Part shown: positions 1 to 8,791 of the stretch, piece by piece
Position numbering within the stretch: the first letter of the stretch is position 1
How the letters are laid out: every line of letters begins with the position of its first letter
NCBI RefSeq assembly: GCF_000378385.1
Contig: NZ_KB899660.1
Location: 496,001 to 560,000 of the forward strand
Reading direction: 5' to 3'
DNA length: 64,000 bases
Source: Paenibacillus daejeonensis DSM 15491
GTDB taxonomy: Bacteria > Bacillota > Bacilli > Paenibacillales > Paenibacillaceae
Program-made: the position numbers and the translations under genes
The notes under the pieces: model-generated
Database searches by the model: none
Told to the model about the DNA's origin: nothing
The model's input: the letters and a program-made list of their open reading frames with translations, nothing else

Positions 1-43
1 ACAAGTCTGGATAAGCAGCCGTGATTTAAATCGTGTCACGCAA

Positions 44-79
44 AAAGCACTGCTCCCGATCAAATGGGAACAGCACTTT
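44..79 (-). terminator. Intrinsic terminator after ftsH-like gene
   Basis: An inverted repeat (AAAGCACTG...CAGCACTTT) with a GATCAAAT-type loop lies just after the stop of the FtsH-like gene. On the minus strand it runs into a short T stretch. It probably ends the transcript of the two-gene unit at 88-2110. Confidence 0.75.
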
Positions 80-87
80 GATAGTAA

Positions 88-1584
88 TTATGCGCTCTGC
101 AAATCCTCCCGCATCAACTCACGGAACCGCTCACCGCTGAGCGTCTCCTCGGTGAGCAGAATATCCAGCGAGCTGAGGAACAGCTGACGGTGGCCGTTCA
201 GCACGTCCTTGGTCCGTTCCATCAGCCTCTCCAGCATAGAAGAGCTGATCTTGGCCCAGCTGTCTGGCGTCATCATCGAGCTGTCGATAATGCCAAGCTC
301 GGTCAAGCCTGACTCGACCATCGTGCGGACAATATTCATGGCTTGGTCAAAATCGCCGCGGGACCCCGTACTACGGCTCCCGTAGAACATCTCCTCAGCT
401 GCCGCTCCGCTGAGCGCGATGATGATCTGCCCCTCCAGAAACTCGCGTGTGTAAAGATACTGGTCCTGCTGGGGATGATGACGGACATAACCGAGCGCCT
501 GTCCTCTAGGCGACAAGGCCACGGTCGAAACGCTGCCGGGGCGAACAAGCTCCGCGGATATCGCGTGTCCCAGCTCATGAATGGCTACCCGCTCGCGTTC
601 TTCACGGGTCGCTTCGCGATCTGTCTTCTCCCCCATCATCACCTTGTCAATGGCGGACGACAGATGCGCGTGACTGATCTCCTGCTGCTGCTCGCGCATG
701 GCGTAGATGGCAGCTTCGTTCATCACGCTCTCCAGCTGAGCGCCGGAGAAGCCGAAGGATTCTTCCGCCACACGGCTTAATTCAACCGAAGCATGCAGAG
801 GCTTATTGCGTGCATGAATACCCAGGATGTGCTCTCTGCCTTTCTTGTCCGGCAGCTCAACGCCAATATGACGGTCAAAGCGTCCTGGCCGGATCAGCGC
901 CGGGTCCAGCATTTCCTTGCGGTTGGTTGCAGCCATGATGAGAATACGCGGCGACTCCGACGTGTGAATGCCGTCCATTTCGGTAAGTAGCTGATTAAGC
1001 GTCTGATCATACTCCCGATGCTGGCCGCCGTCCCGCTTGCCACCAATCACATCAATTTCGTCGATGAAAACAACCGCACTGCTCTTGCCGGCCTTCGCCG
1101 CCTTTTGCCTGGCATTCTTGAACATATCCCGAATCCGGCCGGCGCCAACTCCGACATACATCTCAACAAACTCACTGCCCGATGCCGCCACATAAACGGA
1201 ATCCGTATAACGCGCAGCAGCCTTGGCAAGCAGGGTCTTGCCAGTTCCAGGTGGACCTGTCAGCAGAATCCCCTTCAACGGCCGGATGCCAAAGCGTGCA
1301 ATCTCATCCTGCTTCACTAGAAAGTCCAGTGCCTCGATCAGCTCCTGCTTGGCCCGCTCCTGACCCCCGATTTCATCAAAGGAAAGCTCCAGCGGGACAC
1401 GTCCTCGGGCATGGCGATCGCCACCTGCCGTTGCCAGGTTGCCGCGGCTCTTAATGGCAAAGAACAGCAGCGTTCCAATGGCAATGGCAATCAACACAGG
1501 AACAATGTTATAGCCGATGTAAGCCAGAAAGCCCAACGTGGCTATCCCTCCGCCAATCAGTAGTTCCTTCCAATACTTAGACAT
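88..1584 (-). CDS. Compact FtsH-like membrane AAA+ metalloprotease
   Basis: ATP-dependent zinc protease of the FtsH type, about 498 aa. Two closely spaced hydrophobic stretches (about residues 7-26 and 28-44) are followed by an AAA+ module with Walker A GPPGTGKT (110-117), Walker B VVFIDEID (171-178) and a RPGRFDR arginine-finger segment near 232-238. The protease domain has the zinc motif HELGH (336-340) and a downstream Asp in a GDFDQA context. The roughly 70-residue extracytoplasmic domain of ordinary FtsH is missing, so this is a shortened paralog rather than the housekeeping enzyme. I chose the ATG at 1584; an upstream in-frame extension has no family similarity. The gene overlaps the upstream 177-aa gene by 8 bp, which suggests translational coupling. 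Its substrate is unknown. Confidence 0.88.
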   Translation of the reverse strand: MSKYWKELLIGGGIATLGFLAYIGYNIVPVLIAIAIGTLLFFAIKSRGNLATAGGDRHARGRVPLELSFDEIGGQERAKQELIEALDFLVKQDEIARFGIRPLKGILLTGPPGTGKTLLAKAAARYTDSVYVAASGSEFVEMYVGVGAGRIRDMFKNARQKAAKAGKSSAVVFIDEIDVIGGKRDGGQHREYDQTLNQLLTEMDGIHTSESPRILIMAATNRKEMLDPALIRPGRFDRHIGVELPDKKGREHILGIHARNKPLHASVELSRVAEESFGFSGAQLESVMNEAAIYAMREQQQEISHAHLSSAIDKVMMGEKTDREATREERERVAIHELGHAISAELVRPGSVSTVALSPRGQALGYVRHHPQQDQYLYTREFLEGQIIIALSGAAAEEMFYGSRSTGSRGDFDQAMNIVRTMVESGLTELGIIDSSMMTPDSWAKISSSMLERLMERTKDVLNGHRQLFLSSLDILLTEETLSGERFRELMREDLQSA

Positions 1585-2110
1585 GGCCCCACACCCCCAG
1601 CTCCGTCGGCACTCGTGGTAGAATGATATATTTGGCCGCTTGCTTGGTTTCCAGCGTAATATATACATTGTCGGCATCCATCTCTGTCGTCGCGGTCAGA
1701 CCCTCGTGAGTCATCTCCAACTGCTGAAGCGCCTGCGGAATGTCGCCATAATGGCGTGTTTCCATGGCCTGCGCAATGCCGAACAGCACATGCGACCACA
1801 GCTCTTCCAGCTGCTCATCCGATGTCTGCGCCACCTCGAGCTGGAGCGTTCTATTGCCGATATAAGTAGAGCCGTTGCTCCGTATGGTTTGATAGACTTC
1901 CCGGAGTCCCGCGCCTTTTTCAAGCTCCAGAGTAATCTGGACATGGCTGCGGTCAACGGTTGAATCTGCCGAGCGAACGCCGGGAATTTCCTTCAACACG
2001 CCGTTTAACGGCTGCTTCACCGCCATGCTGTTGTAAAGAGACCAGCCGCCCAGCAGCAAAGCCGCAGCGAGGATGGCAGTTAATGCTATGGGAAACAGTC
2101 GCAGTCTCAT
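1577..2110 (-). CDS. Membrane-anchored hypothetical protein coupled to FtsH-like protease
   Basis: A 177-aa protein with a short basic N-terminus, one hydrophobic helix (about residues 7-28) and a soluble region that should lie outside the cytoplasm. I do not recognise a named domain. The coding end overlaps the start of the FtsH-like gene by 8 bp, so the two are probably made together. The protein could be a partner, adaptor or substrate of that protease; this is inference from context only. The start at 2110 follows a strong ribosome binding site (GAAGGAGG), and that site is part of a long hairpin described separately. Confidence 0.7.
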   Translation of the reverse strand: MRLRLFPIALTAILAAALLLGGWSLYNSMAVKQPLNGVLKEIPGVRSADSTVDRSHVQITLELEKGAGLREVYQTIRSNGSTYIGNRTLQLEVAQTSDEQLEELWSHVLFGIAQAMETRHYGDIPQALQQLEMTHEGLTATTEMDADNVYITLETKQAAKYIILPRVPTELGVWGHV

Positions 2111-2117
2111 GAAGAAA

Positions 2118-2203
2118 AGCCTCCTTCGTCAGCTATGATAGTCTTAATGATAGACAAAACATCTCTATCAAAGTATATCATAGCCATCTATACGAAGGAG
2201 GCT
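2118..2203 (-). promoter_or_regulatory. Long hairpin trapping the ribosome binding site, with an internal promoter-like element
   Basis: The minus-strand RNA can pair AGCCTCCTTCGT (2192-2203) with ACGAAGGAGGCT (2118-2129), a perfect 12-bp arm. An inner 9-bp arm (GCTATGATA with TATCATAGC) also forms. The 3' arm contains the GAAGGAGG ribosome binding site of the 177-aa gene. An extended -10-like element TGATATACT lies inside the hairpin at 2172-2180. A transcript starting there would lack the 5' arm and leave the site free, whereas read-through RNA from upstream genes would hide it. The pairing is visible; the switch is inferred. Confidence 0.55.
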
Positions 2204-2246
2204 GTAAATAGTACCATTCAAGGGTGAGGCTCCATCTTGGCGTGCA

Positions 2247-2792
2247 TCATTCGGAATCCTCATGGATACTTCCGGCAAACCGATTAGGCAAATTGTAGGT
2301 TGTGATGAGTTGACCGTTGTCGAAACGGTAAAAACGGTAAAAGTATCGGGTCGGTGAACCGTCAATTCGATAATAGACCTCCCACGCCTTCTGACCGTCA
2401 AGTCTTCCAGGCATGATCCGGATGATGTCCATATCCGGATTGTCCGCAGCAAGCTGCGCACGCAGTGTCTCCTGGGTCACCCCATCCGCTGCATTCGTCA
2501 CTTCAACTGCATCATCTGTCATCCACACCAGCAAGGGATTATCCTCGCTATCCCGTCCTTGAACAACCCAGGTCGTCGCATTCCATACATGTTTGTCGAC
2601 ATGATCAATTTCGACGAGCTGTGCGGCTTCTGCGGCCGCTTGCGTAATCTCCCGCTCCTCTGCCCAAACCGTCGCATGGATGGAGCGGTACCACATATTG
2701 AAGAACAAAAAGCAGAGCAGCAGCAGCGCTGTAATTAGCACAACCCACCGCATCGGCGTCATGAGCGCGGGCCTGCGGCTCCGAAGACGCAT
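2247..2792 (-). CDS. TseB/YpmB-like membrane-anchored cell wall protein (DUF5590)
   Basis: A 181-aa protein with a cytoplasmic basic start, one transmembrane helix (about residues 16-35) and an extracytoplasmic region ending in two short beta-rich repeats of the YpmB/DUF5590 kind. In B. subtilis the homolog YpmB (TseB) influences the stability of penicillin-binding protein PBP2A and cell elongation. The position near dinG and the pan operon matches B. subtilis ypmB. It follows the amidohydrolase gene by only 3 bp, so it is in that operon. An internal ATG (residue 11) is an alternative start. Assignment rests on length, topology, the C-terminal pattern YFYRF/NGQLI and synteny. Confidence 0.72.
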   Translation of the reverse strand: MRLRSRRPALMTPMRWVVLITALLLLCFLFFNMWYRSIHATVWAEEREITQAAAEAAQLVEIDHVDKHVWNATTWVVQGRDSEDNPLLVWMTDDAVEVTNAADGVTQETLRAQLAADNPDMDIIRIMPGRLDGQKAWEVYYRIDGSPTRYFYRFYRFDNGQLITTYNLPNRFAGSIHEDSE

Positions 2793-2795
2793 TCG

Positions 2796-4097
2796 CTATT
2801 TTGCCAGCAGCGCGTCGAACCGCTGCTGCGCCTCAGCCAGAATCCGCTCCTCATCCAGTTGCAGACAGATCTGGTCTTTCACAATCTGCTTGCCATCTAC
2901 CCATACATGCCGTACGTCGCGGCCCGATGCGGCGTATACCAGATGAGAGACGAGACTGGTTCTTGGATAAAAATGCGGTTGATCAATATCGATGGCGATG
3001 AAATCTGCCTTCATCCCTGCCTGAAGCCTTCCCAAGGACTGGCTCTGCCCTAACGTGGCCGCTCCTCCAAGAGTAGCGAGCTCCAAGGCAGCAATTGCCG
3101 GAACGGCGGTCGGATCACCCGAGACTCCCTTGTGAATAAGAGCAGCGAGACGAATCTCATCAAACAAATCCAAATTGTTGTTGCTGGCGGCGCTGTCGGT
3201 TCCAAGCGATACATGAACGCCGGCTTGGAGCAGCTCCGGCACTCGGGCGACACCGCTCGCCAGTTTCAGGTTGCTTGCAGGATTATGAGATACAGCTACA
3301 CCCCGTTCTGCCAGCAAAGCGATTTCTTCATCGTTTAAATGTACTGCATGTGCGACAAAGGACGGCATTGAGAAAAAGCCCAGCTTGTCTAGATGCTCTG
3401 GCGGGCGGCAGCCATAGTCACGAACATTCTGTTCGACCTCAGCTGCGGTCTCCGACATATGCGTATGCAGCATGACATTCAGATCATGAGCAGCTTTGAC
3501 GAATTGTTCAATGAAGGCAGGCGGGCAGGTATACGGTGCATGGGGCGACAGCATCGTATGAATACGGCCTTCTCCCCGTCCGTTCCATTGTTCAGCGAAT
3601 CGTTTGGCTTCCTCCAACTTCTCCAGCTGCTCTTGCTCAGAACAGAGTCCAATGACACCACGAGCAAGCCATGCCCGCATACCGGAACGCTCGACGGCTT
3701 CTGCCACAGTATCCATCCGGTCATACATATCGACGAAGGTTGTTGTGCCGCTTTTCAGCATTTCGAGGATCGCAAGCTCAGTGCCTACCTTCGTGTCCTC
3801 TTGCTCATAACGACCTTCCATCGGCCACATTTTCTGTTCCAGCCACACCTGCAGCACTTGATCATCCGAATAGCCGCGCAGCAGCGACATAGCGGCATGA
3901 CCATGTGTGTTAATCAGCCCCGGCATGAACAACAATCCCTTCCCAGATATACGCTGGGCATCGGGCGCTACGTGTTCAGGCGGCTGTTCTCCGATATAAA
4001 TAATACGGTCCTGCTCGATCAGCATATGTCCTTCAAACACCTCTTGAGGACCGTCCATTGTTACAAATTGCCCACGGTCAATCCAAAGCTGGCTCAT
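2796..4097 (-). CDS. mtaD: Amidohydrolase, probable 5'-methylthioadenosine/S-adenosylhomocysteine deaminase
   Basis: A 433-aa metal-dependent amidohydrolase of the MtaD/Ssn cytosine-deaminase-like group. The metal motif HxH is at residues 65-67 (NTHGH), followed by HTHMSE, the HAVHL segment and the late Asp motif GTDSAASNNNLD, in the order typical of the family. These enzymes deaminate methylthioadenosine, S-adenosylhomocysteine or related adenosines in purine and methyl-donor salvage. Exact substrate specificity cannot be read from sequence. Its start overlaps the end of rex by 20 bp, and its own ribosome binding site (GAAGGAAG) lies within rex. Confidence 0.82.
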   Translation of the reverse strand: MSQLWIDRGQFVTMDGPQEVFEGHMLIEQDRIIYIGEQPPEHVAPDAQRISGKGLLFMPGLINTHGHAAMSLLRGYSDDQVLQVWLEQKMWPMEGRYEQEDTKVGTELAILEMLKSGTTTFVDMYDRMDTVAEAVERSGMRAWLARGVIGLCSEQEQLEKLEEAKRFAEQWNGRGEGRIHTMLSPHAPYTCPPAFIEQFVKAAHDLNVMLHTHMSETAAEVEQNVRDYGCRPPEHLDKLGFFSMPSFVAHAVHLNDEEIALLAERGVAVSHNPASNLKLASGVARVPELLQAGVHVSLGTDSAASNNNLDLFDEIRLAALIHKGVSGDPTAVPAIAALELATLGGAATLGQSQSLGRLQAGMKADFIAIDIDQPHFYPRTSLVSHLVYAASGRDVRHVWVDGKQIVKDQICLQLDEERILAEAQQRFDALLAK

Positions 4098-4740
4098 CTT
4101 CCTTCTCTCCCTCTTCCCGATTCTCCAAATAATACGCCAGACTTAGCAGCTCCGTCGTGAAATCCGCATGGTGAATACGGATAGGCTCAGGCACGCGCAA
4201 GATGACAGGAGCAAAATTAAGAATCCCTTCAATCCCTGCATCAATGAACTGGTTGGCGACATTTTGCGCTTCCATAGCAGGGACAGTAATAATACCGATG
4301 CGAATATCTAGGTCCCGTACGGTTTTGTTGAGCTCTTGCATCGGCTGTACCAGCATGCTATTAATGGCTGTGCCCACCTTGGATTCCTGTGCGTCAAATA
4401 CCGCCACGATGCGCATATTGTCTTTGATGTACGTGTTGTAGTTGCACAAGGCGTGACCCAGATTACCTGCCCCGACCAATGCAACATTCAAGGTCTGGTC
4501 AAGCTTGAGAATACCTCTGATTTTCTCAATCAGGTAAGCTACGTCATATCCGATTCCCTTACGGCCGAATTCACCGAAATAAGCGAGGTCTTTACGAATT
4601 TGCGCGGGATTCAGGTCAAGCTTTTGGCCCAGATCCTGTGAAGACACGGTTTGCACTTCTCGTCTGGACAACTCATTCAAATATTGCAGGTAGATTGGCA
4701 GCCTCCGTACAACAGCTTCAGATATTTTGATGGGCTTCAT
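4078..4740 (-). CDS. rex: Redox-sensing transcriptional repressor Rex
   Basis: A 220-aa Rex protein. The N-terminal winged helix (about 1-75) contains the characteristic QIRKDLAYFGEFG segment, and it is followed by a Rossmann NAD(H)-binding domain with GAGNLG at 90-95. Rex represses respiratory and fermentative genes and leaves DNA when NADH rises. The start at 4740 gives the canonical N-terminus MKPIKISEAV; a longer in-frame extension covers the dinG end and has no Rex similarity. It overlaps dinG upstream by 23 bp and the amidohydrolase downstream by 20 bp. A candidate target sequence upstream of qcrA is noted separately. Confidence 0.95.
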   Translation of the reverse strand: MKPIKISEAVVRRLPIYLQYLNELSRREVQTVSSQDLGQKLDLNPAQIRKDLAYFGEFGRKGIGYDVAYLIEKIRGILKLDQTLNVALVGAGNLGHALCNYNTYIKDNMRIVAVFDAQESKVGTAINSMLVQPMQELNKTVRDLDIRIGIITVPAMEAQNVANQFIDAGIEGILNFAPVILRVPEPIRIHHADFTTELLSLAYYLENREEGEKEDEPALD

Positions 4741-7612
4741 CCTTCGCCTCCTTTTGATCGGCTTGCAGCCATTCCCGCATTCGCGGCACGATCTGGTCCA
4801 GATGCATATGCTCGATCTTGGGACCGGGCAACGAGTACAGAAAATGCTTGCCATAATACGTTTCAATGACTCTTGTGTCATAAATGAGCACAATGCCACG
4901 GTCTTGTGCACTGCGAACCAACCGGCCAAATCCCTGTTTGAAGCGAATCACCGCTTGTGGAATGGACAGCTTCATGAACGGATTTTGCTTTTGCTGCTGA
5001 ATCAGTTCAGATTTGGCCTCGACAAGCGGATGGTTCGGCGGCTGGAAAGGCAGCCTCACAATGGCAAGACAGACCAGCGCTTCACCCGGCAGGTCAACGC
5101 CTTCCCAGAAGCTGCTCGTACCGAGCAGCACGGACGTCGATTGTTGCTGGAAGCGGCGGGTCAGCTTGGTCCGGTTGCCGCTATCAATCCCCTGCCCAAG
5201 CACCTGAATGCCCGACCCGGCCAGCGCGGCCTTGAGTGGCTCATACACCTGTCGCAGCATCCGATAGGATGTGAATAGAACCAGCATGCGTCCCTGTGTC
5301 TCGACAGCCGCCTCTGCCAGCGACTCAACCAGCTTCCCGATGAACATTGGATCACCGACGGTTCCCTTGACACTGGGAAAATTGCGAGGGATAATGACCA
5401 GCGCTTGTTCACGATAATTAAAGGGAGAAGGCAATTGAACCGTCTTGAGTCTGCCACTCTCCTCCTGCCCTTCAAGCCCGAGCTGCTCGCTCGCGTATTG
5501 GAACGATTTTTGCACAGACAATGTAGCAGACGTCAGCACGATGCTTTCCTTGGTTTCGAAGAAGTAGGATTGCAGCTGACGGCTCACATCGGCGGGGACC
5601 GCATAGAGATGCACGGACTTCGCCCTGAAATTGGGGTTAGCCTCAATCCAATACACTTCCGTCTGGTGCTCAAGCTTCATGAAATGATGCAGATCGTCGC
5701 GAGCACGGCCTAAGTCTTTGACACTGCCATTCATATCAATCACTAAAGCTTGCAGTCCGCTGTCGTCGCTGCGATCCTTAATATCCGTCAACAGTTTGTC
5801 CAAACCCTTCACCAGCCGATTCAGATGACCGAATAAATGGCCTTCAGCCTCCTGTGCCGTTTCCCACCCCTCAGGAGGCGTCTGAGGTCGCAGTCTGGAC
5901 ACCGTGGCTACAGATTCAGCCGATGACGCCGGCGCCTCAGCCCCGCCGCTTGTGGTGGCATAGAGGAGCTCCACCAGCCGCTCCCAAGACTCCCGAACCT
6001 CAGTGAAGACAGGTATCAAGTCGTCGACGGTCTCACGCCAAGCTTCACTATGCTCTTCCCCTTCAAACTCCAGCTTGCCGCGAAGCTGATGGATTAGCCC
6101 GGTGCGGGCATCCTTGTGCATTCGCAGCAGAGGATGATGCAGCGTGAAATAAGAGAGCTGAATGCCGAGATGCTTGCCGGCTACCTCCTCGAGATGATGG
6201 GCTTCATCGACGATTAAATGTTCGTAGGCAGGAAGCAGACGATGCTCAGCCCGGATATCTGTAAAGAGCATGGAGTGATTCGTAATTACCACATCTGCAA
6301 GATTGGCTTCCTGCTTGGCCCTGTGATAGAAGCATCGTTTGAACCACGGACAGGCCCGATTAAGACAGGAATCCGTATCGCTAGCCACTGTATCCCAGAA
6401 TTCGCCGCCTTTATTGCCTAGATGAAGCTCTTCCTGGTCTCCTCGATCGGTTTCCCCGAGCCATACTACCATCTGTGCAGCAGTCAATGCGTCATCCATG
6501 AGACTAACAAAATCTGACGTGTTGACTTTGCCCTCAAATTTACGCAAGCACAGATAGTTGCTCCGTCCCTTGAACACCGCCGCTTTAAATGGGAATGGAA
6601 GCGCACGCTGCAAGAGGGGGATATCCCGCTCTCTCAGCTGCTCCTGGAGATTGATTGTATGGGTACTTACGAGTATCTTTTGCTCTTGCTGGACACCATA
6701 GAACAAGGATGGAATGAGATAACCCAGAGATTTACCTGTCCCTGTACCGGCTTCGATCAACAGATGTCTGCCTTGGGATAGGGAATCATAAACTTCCTGG
6801 AACATTTGGTTTTGAGCATCTCGCTCTTCATAGCCGGACACTTGTGAACGAAACGTTTCTTTGAGCTGTTCCAAAAAGTCTTCGAAAGTCAGTCCTTCAA
6901 GGAGCGCCTGCTGCTCCAACTCGGTGCGAGGTGGCTCTTCCTCCGTCCAGTCCGCTACTTTGAGTGTGAACTGGCGGAAATAAGAGAACACATCTTCATC
7001 AATTGAGGTACCGCTTTCTTTGCGCTCCAGTGCATCGAGCACAAGCCAATGCAGGTCTTGATGATCAGTCAGCAGGCCTGAGAGCCTTTGCAGTGTCAAT
7101 AACGGCAGCTCACGAAGCTTGTGCACCGTTGCAGCAAATAAATCCGCGGTCGCTTGGGCATCGCTGTCGGCCTGATGCTGGCGCTCATGAGGAATGCCGA
7201 AGAGCTCTGTCACTGCACCCAGCTGGTACGTGGTCAGAGAGGGATACAGCACACGCAACAGCAAGATCGTATCCAGACGTCGACCTGCAAACGGCATGTA
7301 ACCGCAGCGATCCAGCCACTCATTCAGAAACCCTGCGTCAAAGCCTACATTGTGGGCAACCAGCACAGCGTCTTCAAGCTTGGGAATCAGCGCTAGCAGC
7401 ACTTCCTCAATTGGCGGTGCTGAAGCGACCATTTCTTCATGAATCCCGGTCAATGATGTGATAAACGCAGGAATGGGAATGGTAGGCTTGACGAAAGAGC
7501 TGTAGCTGTCAACAGCCTCCAGCTCTTCGTTCAAGACCACCAGTCCCACTTGGATAATCTGGTCATCGCTTCCGTGACCGGTCGTTTCAAAATCAAGTAC
7601 GGCATAGTTCAT
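4718..7612 (-). CDS. dinG: DinG-type helicase with N-terminal DEDD 3'-5' exonuclease domain
   Basis: A large superfamily 2 helicase fused to an exonuclease, as in Bacillus DinG. The exonuclease begins at once with DFETTG (residues 7-12) and carries the later DEDDh residues. The helicase has Walker A EAGTGTGKS, a DEAH box in VDEAHHLEE, and cysteines in NYLCLRK and CLNRACPWFKRC that resemble the XPD/DinG iron-sulphur pattern. Family members act in DNA repair. The start was set at the ATG at 7612, preceded by GAGAGG; a GTG at 7630 overlapping the previous stop (GTGA) is an alternative. It is part of the TPR-dinG-rex-mtaD-tseB run. Confidence 0.92.
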   Translation of the reverse strand: MNYAVLDFETTGHGSDDQIIQVGLVVLNEELEAVDSYSSFVKPTIPIPAFITSLTGIHEEMVASAPPIEEVLLALIPKLEDAVLVAHNVGFDAGFLNEWLDRCGYMPFAGRRLDTILLLRVLYPSLTTYQLGAVTELFGIPHERQHQADSDAQATADLFAATVHKLRELPLLTLQRLSGLLTDHQDLHWLVLDALERKESGTSIDEDVFSYFRQFTLKVADWTEEEPPRTELEQQALLEGLTFEDFLEQLKETFRSQVSGYEERDAQNQMFQEVYDSLSQGRHLLIEAGTGTGKSLGYLIPSLFYGVQQEQKILVSTHTINLQEQLRERDIPLLQRALPFPFKAAVFKGRSNYLCLRKFEGKVNTSDFVSLMDDALTAAQMVVWLGETDRGDQEELHLGNKGGEFWDTVASDTDSCLNRACPWFKRCFYHRAKQEANLADVVITNHSMLFTDIRAEHRLLPAYEHLIVDEAHHLEEVAGKHLGIQLSYFTLHHPLLRMHKDARTGLIHQLRGKLEFEGEEHSEAWRETVDDLIPVFTEVRESWERLVELLYATTSGGAEAPASSAESVATVSRLRPQTPPEGWETAQEAEGHLFGHLNRLVKGLDKLLTDIKDRSDDSGLQALVIDMNGSVKDLGRARDDLHHFMKLEHQTEVYWIEANPNFRAKSVHLYAVPADVSRQLQSYFFETKESIVLTSATLSVQKSFQYASEQLGLEGQEESGRLKTVQLPSPFNYREQALVIIPRNFPSVKGTVGDPMFIGKLVESLAEAAVETQGRMLVLFTSYRMLRQVYEPLKAALAGSGIQVLGQGIDSGNRTKLTRRFQQQSTSVLLGTSSFWEGVDLPGEALVCLAIVRLPFQPPNHPLVEAKSELIQQQKQNPFMKLSIPQAVIRFKQGFGRLVRSAQDRGIVLIYDTRVIETYYGKHFLYSLPGPKIEHMHLDQIVPRMREWLQADQKEAKDEAHQNI

Positions 7613-7626
7613 CCGGTTCGATCCTC

Positions 7627-8271
7627 TCACAAACAGCTGAGCTCTCCACTTCCAAAATATAAGGATAAATGGCCTGCTCTTTTTCTGCAGCTGTTCAAAT
7701 TGTTCAGCGGGTCCGAGAACGTGGGGTCAGCCTGATGCGCTCGCATAAAATAAGCTTCTGCCTCGTCCAGGTTCAATCGAACCGCTTGAATGCAGCCCAG
7801 CGCATTGAAGCTGAGCGCCTTCCATTTGGGGTGATCGGTCAATGCCACGACCATCTGGAACAGTCGCTGAGCCTCCAGCCATTGCTGCAGGTGCATATAC
7901 GTCATCGCCAGAAACATCCGGGAGAGATTACACTCCGGCATCGAGCCGACAGCCCGCTCCAGCGCATCCGCCGCCTGGCGGAACATGAACAGCTTGAAGT
8001 AACCTTGTCCACGGCTCAGCCAGGATTGCCCTTCATCAAAGCCGGTCGTAAGCTCTTCCGCCTCTTCTTGTTCCGCTGGCTCACCTTCCATCCCCTGGCG
8101 GAACAAGCTCAGCTTTTCCTCGAATTGTACCCAATGATCCATAACCTGGTCACTGAGCGTCATAAGCGTTGCCAGCTGAGCTTGATCTTCATCCGTCAGG
8201 ACGCCGTCAGGGCAGCGCTCCATTAGATCGTCCAGCTTCTCGTGCATCGTGGCAAACAAATGAGTAATCAT
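7627..8271 (-). CDS. TPR-repeat protein upstream of dinG
   Basis: A 214-aa soluble protein. The middle and C-terminal part (about 85-200) shows tetratricopeptide-like helices with A/L/Y spacing (YFKLFMFRQAADALERAV, AEAYFMRAHQADP). TPR domains mediate protein contacts, and no enzymatic motif is visible. The N-terminus is acidic. Its stop overlaps the first possible start of dinG, so the genes are probably co-translated. No partner can be named. The start has a G-rich rather than classical ribosome binding site. Confidence 0.7.
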   Translation of the reverse strand: MITHLFATMHEKLDDLMERCPDGVLTDEDQAQLATLMTLSDQVMDHWVQFEEKLSLFRQGMEGEPAEQEEAEELTTGFDEGQSWLSRGQGYFKLFMFRQAADALERAVGSMPECNLSRMFLAMTYMHLQQWLEAQRLFQMVVALTDHPKWKALSFNALGCIQAVRLNLDEAEAYFMRAHQADPTFSDPLNNLNSCRKRAGHLSLYFGSGELSCL

Positions 8272-8407
8272 AACCCGCCCCCGCCTTTACGATAAGAATG
8301 AACGCCCGCCGCCCGCTCGCGGTTGTATGATCATTCTTTGTCAAGGGGGGCTGTTTCATTCCCTATGCCAGTCGTTACATAGGGCTGACAGTGATCCACT
8401 GCATGGA
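8272..8407. other. panD to TPR-gene spacer with hairpins
   Basis: This short gap holds a TGATCCA/TGGATCA stem overlapping the panD stop and a CCCTATG/CATAGGG stem. Neither has a T tract, so termination is uncertain. A TTGACA sequence at 8339-8344 on the minus strand lacks a convincing -10 at the right distance. Confidence 0.4.
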
Positions 8408-8791
8408 TCAGACAATCGTTGCATGAACTTCTTCGTTCATGGTTTCAACTACACGGTTGGCAGCGTCCATGATGGCCACTTTGGGCTTGTGAGTCCGTGC
8501 CTGTTCATCGCTCATCATCGCGTAGGAGATAATGATGACCTGATCGCCAGGCTGTACGAGCCGGGCCGCAGCGCCGTTCAGACAGATCACGCCTGAGCCG
8601 CGAGGGCCGGGAATGACATACGTTTCGAAGCGGGCACCGTTATTATTATTGACGATTTGAACCTTTTCATTGGCCCAAATATCGGTAAACTCCATCAAAT
8701 CTTCATCTATTGTAATACTGCCCACATAGTTAAGGTTAGCTTCCGTTACCGTTGCCCGGTGGAGCTTGGATTTCATCATTGTCCTAAACAT
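8408..8791 (-). CDS. panD: Aspartate 1-decarboxylase precursor
   Basis: Makes beta-alanine from aspartate for pantothenate. About 127 aa, the usual size. The proenzyme self-cleavage site is the Gly24-Ser25 bond in YVGSITID, which generates the pyruvoyl cofactor. The start at 8791 gives the typical [16 protein letters not shown]-terminus; an in-frame extension upstream lies within panC and is not family-like. It overlaps panC by 8 bp and is the last gene of panBCD. Confidence 0.96.
   Translation of the reverse strand: MFRTMMKSKLHRATVTEANLNYVGSITIDEDLMEFTDIWANEKVQIVNNNNGARFETYVIPGPRGSGVICLNGAAARLVQPGDQVIIISYAMMSDEQARTHKPKVAIMDAANRVVETMNEEVHATIV

Noticed and set aside
8339-8344. TTGACA as promoter of the TPR-dinG unit
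   Set aside because: No acceptable -10 at 16-18 bp.
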